Shown: positions 43,625 through 54,344 of the stretch, piece after piece | Numbering within the stretch: the stretch's first letter is position 1 | How the letters are laid out: each line of letters starts with the position of its first letter | NCBI GenBank assembly: GCA_964019135.1 | Contig: OZ025248.1 | Span: forward strand, 39,735,670-39,799,669 | DNA: 64,000 nucleotides | Reading direction: 5' to 3' | Source of the DNA: Arenicola marina | Lineage: Eukaryota; Annelida; Polychaeta; Arenicolidae | Program-made: the position numbers and the translations under genes | Notes under the pieces: model-generated | Database searches by the model: none | What the model saw: only the letters and a program-made list of their open reading frames with translations | Told to the model about the DNA's origin: nothing

Positions 43625-43815
43625 GGTGGACCCGGTAGCTCAGTGGGTTTGGGCGCTCGCCTTCAGTGCTCTGGCCACCTGGTAGCCTAACGGCCTGATA
43701 GCCTGACGTGGATCGATGGTTCGAGCCCCGCTGTGGCTATGTCTGTGTGGTTGCAGGATAAAGATCCCAGGTCCTTCTTCGCTAAGAGTAGGGGGTTACC
43801 CTAGCCATGAATCCA
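43625..43815 (+). mobile_element. tRNA-derived SINE, copy 5 (plus strand)
   Basis: Head ggacccggtagctcagtggg (box A), box B ggttcgagccccg, then the common body to agtagggggttacc. It is the best preserved head in the window and sets the family's orientation. The 3' part is missing. Confidence 0.88.
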
Positions 43816-44409
43816 TGGCTATGGTTGAAGAATCATAGCCACGTAGCATTCTATAGGGAAAAATCAACTTCACATGACAAATTGAATTGTTTAAGTATAG
43901 CTTTCATAATTAGTTTCAACAATGTAAAAGTACTTTTCTATATATAATCACTGATGTATGAACTCTTCCAAAGTTGTTAAAGTCTTCAAAAGGAGCTATA
44001 ATTGCCTACTGGCATAAAAATGGACAACAACATGCCACCATTTTTTTACAGGAAGTTGTTCACTGCACATGTGCAATGTCATCACATGATATTATACGCC
44101 ATGCTAATTGGTTCATTGTTCAGGGACCCAGTCATTGGGTCAGTGAAAACACATGTTTTCATGTGAATTTCTGGTGACAGACTGGACTATTTTTGCCTTT
44201 CAAGAAAGGTTACTTATGTGATTAGTCATTACTTGTCAGGAAGTAATAAGAAAAGAATTAAGGTTTGTTTCTGTTATAAAACTTTTCCCTCAGCAAAGGA
44301 GAATCAAAACTACACTTGGTCAAAGTCAAACAACCCTGAGATGAGGTTGTTCCAGACCAGAATTTTACAACGGAATGCGACTAGGCTGTGTTTCAGCCAA
44401 CACAGCCTA

Positions 44410-44510
44410 GGCTTCTGGGCTAGGGTTACCCCCGTGAGGACCCACTCTGCCTTCCTTCTCCCATTGACGCGATATGACCAAAAGTTAAAGCGTCCTGAAT
44501 ATACAACCAG
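44410..44510 (+). mobile_element. SINE 3' fragment, copy 6
   Basis: Contains gggttaccccc, ccttccttctcccattgacg and cgatatgaccaaaagttaaa, the 3' body of the same SINE family, with no head. Confidence 0.8.
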
Positions 44511-44685
44511 CCCTCCCCCACTCTGCTTCGGACCAATTCCTCTCTGTCCTTCTCACTGTTGATTCTCGATTTAATCTTACTTGTAGAAGTGTCCCACTGA
44601 AACCATGCAACCGTACTAAAGATAACTTGTTTAATTTGTGTCGTGTAATCTTAGTTAATGGATTAATGTTTCTTTCATGTTGCAG

Positions 44686-44758
44686 ATCTGACCAGACGAC
44701 ATGAAAAGACCACAACAGTCTACAAGACAACAGAAATGAATTATATAGCCAAAGAGAG
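44686..44758 (+). CDS. Candidate 73-nt exon, copy 1
   Basis: Acceptor TTTCATGTTGCAG and donor AGAG|GTAATT frame an open segment, LTRRHEKTTTVYKTTEMN then YIAKE. The same exon is repeated at 47665-47737 with several silent changes in this frame. Family not recognised. Confidence 0.3.
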
Positions 44759-45649
44759 GTAATTTTAATTGTACCCATATCACGACTATCAAAATATTTG
44801 TTAGAAGCTTTTGGAACATATTGTCTCATATTGTAAGCACTAGATCTCAAAGAAATGTTTGCACAATCAGTGGCGCATACACGGGGCGGGGGGGGGGGGG
44901 TAGGCGTAGGGATTCAAATCCCCCCTCAAGCAAGCGGATGTCAAGTTGCAATGGTTTCATCCCCCCCCCAACTCCTCAAGTAAGCGGACGTCAAGCTTAT
45001 GGGTTACATGATTGAAAATGTTGCTGCATGCGTAGCTTTAATCCAATAATGCAACGTGTAATCGTTACAAATTAATATATTGAAACTTATAATGGTTAAC
45101 AAGGTACCCCGAGTGATCTGTCGGTGGGTAAAGGCTCACCTGCCCCAATTCGCGTTTGCCCTTTGCGTTAAGAGTCCCCCCCCCCCCCCACACACACACT
45201 GGTTCGGGCCCATTCCTCTTTTTCCTTCACATTGTTGATTCTCGATTTAATCTAACTTGTAAAAGTGCCCCACTGATAGTCCGGGCAGCCTGTGCTGAAT
45301 CAGAGGTCAACCCGAAACAATAGTAATCAAACCTGTTTTTTTTCTCATTCCTCGTGTATCTGTGAATATCATTTTCAAAATCTACCGAAATCTAAAGATT
45401 GCAACATATTTTTCACGAGGGTGGTTTAACCTACCACCGTAACACTAGAATGGAATACGTATTTGTCCTAACACAAAGTGGTAGAGAAGCGTTATATCTA
45501 CTACGAATTATGACCTGCATACCCTTCGAATACTATATGTAATGAGGTGTTATTGAATCTACCAAATACACAAAAGCACAAGGGGGCTAGCAATCATCAT
45601 TTGTATTTCCACCGTCACAAATACCGGTTTGATTTATCTCAATCTGCAA

Positions 45650-46830
45650 CGTTCCACTGCTTAATAAGTGCCCCACACCAACATGGGTTTATCCCCTCCC
45701 CTAACAACTGGATTGTCTCCCCACTCCTAACTTGGGGTGTCTCCCCTCCCCTAACTTATGGTGTCTCCCCAGTCCTAAATTCGGGTGTCTCCCCTCCCCT
45801 AACTTTGGGTGTCTCCCCTCCCCTAACTTGGGGTGTCTCCCCTCCCCTGACTTGGGGTATCACCTGACCTTAGGGCGTCTCCCCTCTCCGAACTTGGGGT
45901 ATCACCTGACCTTAGGTTGTCTTTCCTCCGATAACGTAGGGTGTCTCCCCTCCCCTAACTTGGGATATTACCTGATCTTAGGGTGTCTCTCCTCCCCTAA
46001 CTTATGGTGTCTCCCTTCCCCTAATTTCGGGTAGGACCCCAAATGGGGGTGACACCCGATTGGGGCCTCTCCCCTTTCCAAACTTGGGGTACCACTCCTA
46101 ACTTCGGGTATCTCCCCTCCCCTACCTTGGAGTGTCTCACCTCCCCCATTTTGGGGCAGCACCGAATTTTGAATGTCACTCCTCCCCAAACAGGGCGTAC
46201 CACCCCAACTTGGGGTGTGTCCCCTCCGCTAACCTACGGTGTCTTCTCTCCTAAGTTAAACTTTGGGTAGCGCCCGAGCTAGACTTGTGCACCTCCCTCT
46301 CTATTCCTGTGTCGGCCTACGACCCTCCTAACAAATATCTCCATAGTTGTAGGGGCGGATCTAGGAATTTGAAAACGGGGGTGTGGGGTGCACTTGGGAC
46401 ACCTCCTAATTTGGGGTTTCTCACCTCCCCTAATTTGGGGCGTCTCCCCTCCAATAACTTGTATCTCCCCTCCCCTATCATGGGGTACCATCCGTACCTG
46501 TCTGATGTCTCCCTGCCCCTAACTTAGGCTACTACCCCAACTTTGGGTGTCTACCCTCTCCTATCTTGGGGTAACGCCCTAATTAACAGTGTGTCCCCTC
46601 CCATAACTTGGAGCACCAAACGAATTTTGGACGTCTTATCTCCCCTAACTTTGGGCACAGCCCCAACTTGGGGTGTCTTCCCTCCAATAACTTGAGGTAC
46701 CATCCAAACTTGAGTGTCTGTTCTGCCTATCTCAGGGTGTCTCCCCTCTCCGAACTGGGCGTAACGCCCCAACTTGCCTTGTGCACCACCCCTCCCGGGC
46801 GTGTCGGCCTAGCAACGACCCTCTGCCAGA
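45650..46830. repeat. Degenerate ~23-bp repeat
   Basis: ggtgtctcccctcccctaac plus ttg repeats with much decay over 1.2 kb. It is interrupted by MITE ends (ggggcggatctagg) at 46352 and near 46850. Short frames on both strands are by-products. Confidence 0.85.
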
Positions 46831-47555
46831 TCGTTCCACAGTAGTAGGGACGGATCTAGGGATTTGAAAAGGGGGCGGAAGTCTTTTGTTCACACTGGAA
46901 ATATGGGTTGTAGGTAACAATTCGTAGTGCGGGTCTCAACTGCTTTACCGTCCTACCTTTTCGCCGGGGGGGGGGGGGCACTACATTATAACTGTGGTAC
47001 GGGTGTGCCGTCCAGACCATGGAAGCTATATGGAGAGCGAGAGAAACCTGCTAGAATTTGTGGCCATTAACAAGGCATCCAAAATAGACACTGACAGTCA
47101 TGGCAATGTATATAGAGGTTAATTAATTGAACACTTTCGATATCAACTGGAATATATAGTCAAAAGCTGAAATTTCATTTAAACTCTTTCGATGTCAACT
47201 GGAGTATATAGTCAAGAGCTACAATTTTTATAAAACTTCAGTCGCAGAAGGGTACATTGAGAGAAAATTTAGATTTCTTCTCCGAAGATCGAGAGAAAAA
47301 AGGCGAAAAAAGAGGTCATTTGGATGGCACATATGTATATACCTAACAACATGCAGTACCCCACCCCCTAGGCCTTTTCGCTTATGTAAAATACGTTGCT
47401 TCTTATGGGGTAAAAAGATAAACTAAGCCACCCCCTTAGAAATTCGTTCCAATGAATAGATTTTGGTAGATTTTGGATGTCACTCCTAGATACCTAAGAA
47501 ATGAGAAAAAACAGGTTTGATTACAGTAACTATTGCAATTTGCTTTGGGTATATC
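46831..47555. other. Non-genic spacer
   Basis: G11 at 46967, a two-copy motif 'actttcgatatcaactggaNtatatagtcaa' at 47130 and 47190, and no gene. Confidence 0.45.
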
Positions 47556-47664
47556 CCTACGTTGCCCGGACTATGAAACCAGGCAACCGTACTGAAGAGG
47601 ACAACTTGTTTAATTTATGTCGTGTAAACTTAGTTAATGGATTAGTGTTTCTTTCATGTTGCAG

Positions 47665-47737
47665 ATCTGACCAGACGACACGAGAAGACCACAACAGTCT
47701 ACACGACTACAGAAATGAAAGATATGGACAAAGAGAG
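47665..47737 (+). CDS. Candidate 73-nt exon, copy 2
   Basis: Acceptor CATGTTGCAG, donor AGAG|GTAGTT. Reads LTRRHEKTTTVYTTTEMK then DMDKE. An overlapping frame (SDQTTREDHNSLHDYRNE) is open here but closed in copy 1, which favours the first frame. Family not recognised. Confidence 0.3.
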
Positions 47738-48560
47738 GTAGTTTTATGCAATGGTACCCATATCAGGACTACCAAAATATTTTCTAAAAGCTTACGGGAC
47801 ATACACGGGGGAGGGGGGGGGTAGGCGTAGCGATTTAAACCCCCTCAAGCAAGCGGTTTCCAATGGTTCCAATGGTTTAACCCCCCCTCCGACAACCCCC
47901 TCAAGCAAGCGGATGTCCAGCTTATGAGTTACATGATTGAAAATGTTGCTGTATGCGTGGCATACATCCAATAATGCAACGTGTAATCGTTACAAATTAA
48001 TATATTTAAACTTATAATGGATAACGAGGTATCCCAATTGATCTGTCGGTGGGTAAGGGCTCACCTGCCCCAATTCTCGTTTTCCCTTTGCGTAGAGTCC
48101 CCCCCCCCCCCCCACAAACACACTGGTTCGGGCCCATTCCTCTTTCTCCTTCACATTGTTGACTCGCGATGTAATCTTACTTGTAGAAGTGTCATACTGA
48201 AACCAGGCAGCCGTACTGAAGAGGATAACTTGTTTAATTTATGTCGTGTAAACTTAGGACTATCAAAATATTTGTTAGACGCTTACGGGTCATAATGTTT
48301 CATGTAAGTGTAAGCACTAGATCTGACAGAAATGTTTGCACTGCACAGTGGCGCATACACGGCGGGGCGGGGGGGGGGGGGGCGGGCGGGGGTAGGCGTA
48401 GGGATTTAAACCCCCCTCAAGCAAGCGAATGTCAAGTTGCAATGGTTTCATCACCCCCCCCCCCCGCCAATCCCCTCAAGCAAGCGGATGTAAAGATGCA
48501 ATGCCCACACCCGCCCTCCCCCCAAACCCCATCGAGGAAGCAAGTTTATGAGTTACAAGA

Positions 48561-49194
48561 CTGAACATGTTTGTCCAAGGAAAAGTTGCTGCATGCGTAG
48601 CTTTAATCCAGTAATGTGTTAAGAGGGGAGCTTCGATTTGGGAGTACTTTAATTTAGCCACAAATTTCATCAATTTGTTCAAGCTACTTAGGATGCTGAT
48701 AGAAATATAGCGTATCTGCACGGATCCGTCTCTGGTCAAAGAAAGCCATTTAGAGACATATTATCGATGTACATCACATGATAATATAGCTTTAATGCAT
48801 GCTTTTGAATAATTGTTTTCTTGTAACGAATTTATCCCAGGGATGTATAGGCCAAACCTACATTAGTTTCAAGTATATAGTATTTGACTGCGGACAATGA
48901 ATGACGTTGATTTTGGACTCGCGCTAAGACTGGCCAGTTATCCTTTCAGTCTCTTACTCATCCCGGAGATGTGGCTAGTGATGCGCGAGATCCTCCCAGT
49001 TGAGGCAAATCAATAACCCGACCACGTCAACCACGGTCTTCGAGATAACAGCGGTTCGTCCATTCTGACGTCACTGACCCAAGGTCACCCCACATCACTA
49101 CGGCAGACGTTAGTGTGCTGGACTCCAAGGTAACAAGCATTATCAAGACGCCATGCATAACAAGATGGCATGTTTGTTCCCTTTGAGCGAGTTC
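48561..49194. other. Non-genic spacer
   Basis: About 630 bp of unique sequence with no gene or element recognised, leading into the 168-bp satellite. Confidence 0.45.
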
Positions 49195-51075
49195 CCATAC
49201 CCCGTGGGCATGAAAATACACTAATCATGATCTACGGGAGGTCATTCAACCTGGAGAGCGCGTGAACACGCGTCTCCTTGCATCGTCTAGAAGAGACAAC
49301 AGACAATGGGTATTAAGTTCAATGCGATGGGCTTCCATTTTCGTCGTCATTGGGCCATTCCCCAGCCTCCGTGGGCATGAAAATACATTAATCATGATCT
49401 ACGGGGGGGTCATTCAACCTGGAGAGCGCGTGAACACGCGTCTCCTTGCATCGTCTAGAAGAGACAACAGACAATGGGTATTAAGTTCAATGCGATGGGC
49501 TTCCATTTCCGTCGTCATTGGGCCATTCCCCAGCCTCCGTGGGCATGAAAATACATTAATCATGATCTACGGGGGGTCATTCAACCTGGAGAGCGCGTGA
49601 ACACGCGTCTCCTTGCATCGTCTAGAAGAGACAACAGACAATGGGTATTAAGTTCAATGCGATGGGCTTCCATTTCCGTCGTCATTGGGCCATTCCCCAG
49701 CCTCCGTGGGCATGAAAATACATTAATCATGATCTACGGGGGGTCATTCAACCTGGAGAGCGCGTGAACACGCGTCTCCTTGCATCGTCTAGAAGAGACA
49801 ACAGACAATGGGTATTAAGTTCAATGCGATGGGCTTCCATTTTCGTCGTCATTGGGCCATTCCCCAGCCTCCGTGGGCATGAAAATACATTAATCATGAT
49901 CTACGGGGGGGTCATTCAACCTGGAGAGCGCGTGAACACGCGTCTCCTTGCATCGTCTAGAAGAGACAACAGACAATGGGTATTAAGTTCAATGCGATGG
50001 GCTTCCATTTCCGTCGTCATTGGGCCATTCCCCAGCCTCCTTGGGCATGAAAATACATTAATCATGATCTACGGGGGGTCATTCAACCTGGAGAGCGCGT
50101 GAACACGCGTCTCCTTGCATCGTCTAGAAGAGACAACAGACAATTGGTATTAAGTTCAATGCGATGGGCTTCCATTTCCGTCGTCATTGGGCCATTCCCC
50201 AGCCTCCGTGGGCATGAAAATACATTAATCATGATCTACGGGGGGGTCATTCAACCTGGAGAGCGCGTGAACACGCGTCTCCTTGCATCGTCTAGAAGAG
50301 ACAACAGACAATTGGTATTAAGTTCAATGCGATGGGCTTCCATTTCCGTCGTCATTGGGCCATTCCCCAGCCTCCGTGGGCATGAAAATACATTAATCAT
50401 GATCTACGGGGGGTCATTCAACCTGGAGAGCGCGTGAACACGCGTCTCCTTGCATCGTCTAGTAGAGACAACAGACAATGGGTATTAAGTTCAATGCGAT
50501 GGGCTTCCATTTCCGTCGTCATTGGGCCATTCCCCAGCCTCCGTGGGCATGAAAATACAATAATCATGATCTACGGGGGGTCCTTCAACCTGGAGAGCGC
50601 GTGAACACGCGTCTCCTTGCATCGTCTAGAAGAGACAACAGACAATGGGTATTAAGTTCAATGCGATGGGCTTCCATTTCCGTCGTCATTGGGCCATTCC
50701 CCAGCCTCCGTGGGCATGAAAATACATTAATCATGATCTACGGGGGGTCATTCAACCTGGAGAGCGCGTGAACACGCGTCTCCTTGCATCGTCTAGAAGA
50801 TACAACAGACAATGGGTATTAAGTTCAATGCGATGGGCTTCCATTTCCGTCGTCATTGGGCCATTCCCCATACTCCGTGGGCATGAAAATACATTAATCA
50901 TGATCTACGGGGGGGTCATTCAACCTGGAGAGCGCGTGAACACGCGTCTCCTTGCATCGTCTAGAAGAGACAACAGACAATGGGTATTAAGTTCAATGCG
51001 ATGGGCTTCCATTTCCGTCGTCATTGGGCCATTCCCCATACTCCGTGGGCATGAAAATACATTAACCATGAACCA
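49195..51075. repeat. 167/168-bp satellite (about 11 units)
   Basis: The unit contains gggcatgaaaatacattaat, catgatctacgggggg and acacgcgtctccttgcatcg. It starts near 49204, 49371, 49539, 49706, 49876, 50042, 50210, 50378, 50544, 50712, 50880 and 51048. The 167/168 difference is one G in a G6/G7 run. Units differ by only a few bases. Two-unit open frames of 112 codons are by-products. Confidence 0.93.
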
Positions 51076-51189
51076 CGGCTGGTCGTCCCGCGGGAGGCCG
51101 CAAGAACACGCTTTCATACGTCTCCATGTATCGTGGTTCAGTGTGATTGGCACTTTATTCTATTCGTGACTGAGCGAGTCCCTGTCATT

Positions 51190-51400
51190 GCTTACTTCCA
51201 GGGTTCCAGTACTGCGGAATCGTCAGCTTACAAGAATTTGTAGCAGCTGCGATTGATCAATACACTCGCATGATTACTCACTTTCAGGGTTCAAGTACTG
51301 CGGAATCGTCAGCTTACAAGAATTTGTAGCAGCTGCGATTGATCAATACACTCGCATGATTACTCACTTTCAGGGTTCAAGTACTGCGGAATCGTCAACT
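51190..51400. repeat. 85-bp direct repeat, about 2.3 copies
   Basis: The motif aagtactgcggaatcgtcag and the text up to actcactttcagggttc occurs at about 51205, 51290 and 51375; the last copy is partial. Confidence 0.85.
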
Positions 51401-51459
51401 TGCACGGATTTTGAACATTACCTGGATGGCACGATACGGTCTTATGTTAGACCATTATT

Positions 51460-54110
51460 AAGGGAAAGCGTGTGATTCTTTCAAACTTTTCATTTGAACA
51501 AGTGCGGGCCTAAGGCGATTGTAGGCAAATCTGCTGAGCTCAGCAGACGGACAGCGACGTAATGGTTGAGTGGTGATGGGCGGGCAGTTTTGTTCACAAA
51601 CGTAGCTTGGATTCTGAGGTTGGGTTTGAAACTTCCTATAGTCTCCGCCACTTCGTTGACAGTCAACATTTGCAAAGAATCTACAATGGGACCGCATAAC
51701 GGTTCGACGTTAGCTCCGCGATGCTGAAGTTAACGCTGAAGTGGACTTTGACTGTCTCTACGGGAGCTTTTTGTTCATGTGTGGATTTTTGTGTTGATAT
51801 TATGAAAGGGGTAACCTCGGAGTATTCAAATAGTGTTAATCCGAGCTGATGGGACATTTGAGCAGAAGCCGAAATTTTTACACTTAGTTGGACAACCATC
51901 AGTTTTTATTGGCACGGTTTAGATGCTTTGGGGTGGGTTCTTTCATGGTGTTATCACGTAGGTCCATATATGAACAGATAGCGACTGCAAAGACAGCCAA
52001 AGTTCATTTCGGCGCTTACTTCGGTATTTCGGCGCTTACTTCGGGCCTTTATGTAGACCTCTTGTAGGGCTTTGTAGATGGCGACACTCTCCACGAGGTT
52101 GCCAAGATAAGTTAGTTTCAACCCTTCGTTAAGAACAAAGTCTGTTTTTGTGAACGAACCAGCCTTTTGCCAATTAACTGTTGTGTCAAGTCCATTTGTC
52201 ATAGTTTAGCTTGTTTGTTCTCAACCAACTTACGGCGCACGCTTGCAATTACGAAGAGTTTGGAAAGGGAACATATTTCGGTCAAGGTACTTCAACAGAA
52301 ATACTATTCATTTCTGATCGAAGTCTGATCCGTCTGATTCCATGCGGTGAATCGCACATTGTCACCCAGGACGGACGCACCCCTCCCCCTCCGTCACACA
52401 TACACGACGGTTGCCAGCAAATCAGCTGAACTGGGGAGTGAACATAGACGTAGTGGTTGAGTGGCAAATGGTGTTAGCTTGTTCAGAGAGCTAAACCGTT
52501 GGTTCTTAGCTGGACTGACACTTCCATGTCGCTGCAAATTCGTTGAAAAGGTCATCGATTGCTAAGCCCCACAAAGGACCAGCATACCGGCTCGACGTTT
52601 GTTCCGAGATGCCGAAGTTAACGCTGAAGTGATTTTGACTGTCTCTACGGGAGCTTTTTGTTCATGTGTGGATTTATGTGTTGATATTATGAAAGGGGTA
52701 ACCTCGGAGTATCAAAATAGTGTTAATCCGAACTGATGGGACATTTGAGCAGGAGCCGAAATTTTTACACTTAGTTGGACAACCATCAGTTTGTATTGGC
52801 ACGGTTTAGATGCTTTGGGGTGGGTTCTTTCATGGTGTTATCACGTAGGTCCATATATGAACAGATAGCGACTGCAAAGACAGCCAAAGTTCATTTCGGC
52901 GCTTACTTCGGTATTTCGGGGCCTACTTCGGGTCATTATGCGACTCCATTGTTGGGTTTTGCAAATGTCGAATGCCTTGCAACGAAGTTACGGCGACGAG
53001 GTCGTTTCAAAAAGTTAAGATCCTATGCGTTGATGTTTGATGAACATCCTGAGGCCTATTTCCACTTGGTCGCCATGTCTTTGTTCTATATGGTATCGTG
53101 ATGTTCCCTGCGATACCATATAAACATGGGACTCTCTCAAACGATGATATTCTCTTCAGTTTGTAGATACGGCCCTAACGGACAAAGTCATCTGCAGACG
53201 TGTCTGGTGGGAGATCTGACGCACCAACCTCCCGTCCATCACGCACCCACACAGGCCGGACGCTCCCCTAAAGCCGACTGCCATCAAATCACCTGAACCG
53301 GGGAGTGAATACAAGCGTAACGTTTGAGTGGAAAATGGCTTTCACTTTTTACAAGGGCAAAAGTTGTGGTTATTAGTTGGAATTGACACGTCTTCGTCGT
53401 CGCAAATTCGTTGAAAGTGTCATCAATTGCTAAGCCCGACAAAGGACCAGCATACCGGCTCGACGTTAGTTTCCAGATGCCGAAGTTAACGCTGAAGTGG
53501 ACTTTGACAATCTCTACGGGCGTTATTGGTTCATCTGTGGATTTATGTGTTGATATTATGAAATGGGTAATCTCAGAGTATCCAAATAGTGTTAATCCGA
53601 ACTGATGGGACATTTGAGCAGGAGCCGAAATTGTTACACTTAGTTGGACAACCATCAGTTTGTATTGGCACGGTTTAGATGCTTTGGGGTGGGCTCTTTC
53701 GTGGTGTTATCACGTAGGTCCATATATGGACAGATAGCGACTGCAAAGACGGCCAACGTTCGTTTCGGCGCTTACTTCGGTATTTCGGCGCTTACTGCGG
53801 GTCCTCATGTGCTCCATTGTTGAGCAAATGTCAGGTTTTAGTAAACATCAAGAAGCTTGTTCTATATGGTATCAACTTGCTCGCTAATTTGCGTAAATTT
53901 TATTAAATATTTTAGTAAACATCAACTGCTTGTTTCACTTAATAAACCATTTCCGCCTTTAACGGATTATAAACCTGCTGATATTCTGTTCATTTTGCAG
54001 AAACGGCCATGACGGACCGTCCTCTCGACAGACTTGTCTGGTTGGAGAGACACGACCAGATATATAAAGACCAATTAAAAGGATTTAACTAAAACTCCAA
54101 GCTACCGCAC
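51460..54110. repeat. Three tandem ~880-bp copies with conserved open segments
   Basis: The marker ttggcacggtttagatgc lies at about 51909, 52797 and 53667 (spacing 886 and 870). In copies 1 and 3 the minus strand is open over MVVQLSVxISAxAQMSHQ and LTLFxYSE; copy 1 also has LDTTVNWQKAGSFTKTDFVL on that strand. The plus strand has intron-end-like TTTGCAG/TTTGTAG before segments sharing QTCLVGxxT (53157, 53999). Which strand codes, if any, is unclear, and the family is not recognised. Confidence 0.7.
53999..54107 (+). CDS. Possible terminal exon with poly(A) signal
   Basis: After ATTCATTTTGCAG two frames are open: TAMTDRPLDRLVWLERHDQI ending at TAA, and NGHDGPSSRQTCLVGE, whose QTCLVG is shared with the copy at 53157. 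AATAAATAAA follows at about 54180. Unrecognised; weak. Confidence 0.2.
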
Positions 54111-54344
54111 TTCTGCACTAAGTTCCGTTAGGCCAAGTGTTTTGTTCCCAATGTCTTTTCTTTTTTATATTCAATCATTCAATAAATAAAAACGTGTTGT
54201 TGAATTTTGTTTATTTATTTATTTATGCAATTTATAGATCCTTTCATTTATTTATATGCAAATTATATCCCTCATATGTATTTTTCACGGTATTAATGAT
54301 TTAGTATTAATATCGATAAATATAATAAGATTATCAATTAGTTT
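54111..54344. other. AT-rich flank of the 28-bp array
   Basis: Contains AATAAA at about 54180 and (ATTT)n at about 54210. Its right half resembles 55786-55985, as described for that segment. Confidence 0.7.

Larger units (their letters stand above)
43475..48560. repeat. Threefold module (P-Q-E-R) with insertions
   Basis: Four blocks recur in order. P: taatggataacNaNgtatcc.. (43475, 45048, 47978). Q: ggcccattcctctt.. (44530, 45200, 48125). E: 73-nt candidate exon and flanks (44560-44870, 47560-47800, partial 48170-48340). R: poly-G plus cctcaagcaagcggatgt (44880, 47810, 48370). SINEs interrupt copy 1; a 23-bp repeat and other DNA interrupt copy 2. Confidence 0.75.

Noticed and set aside
51954-52202. 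VDAC-like beta-barrel text (NWQKAGSFTKTDF..EGLKLTY)
   Set aside because: Only a short look-alike (GLKLT) to the porin pattern; neighbouring residues do not follow the family, and the third copy of the unit does not keep it.
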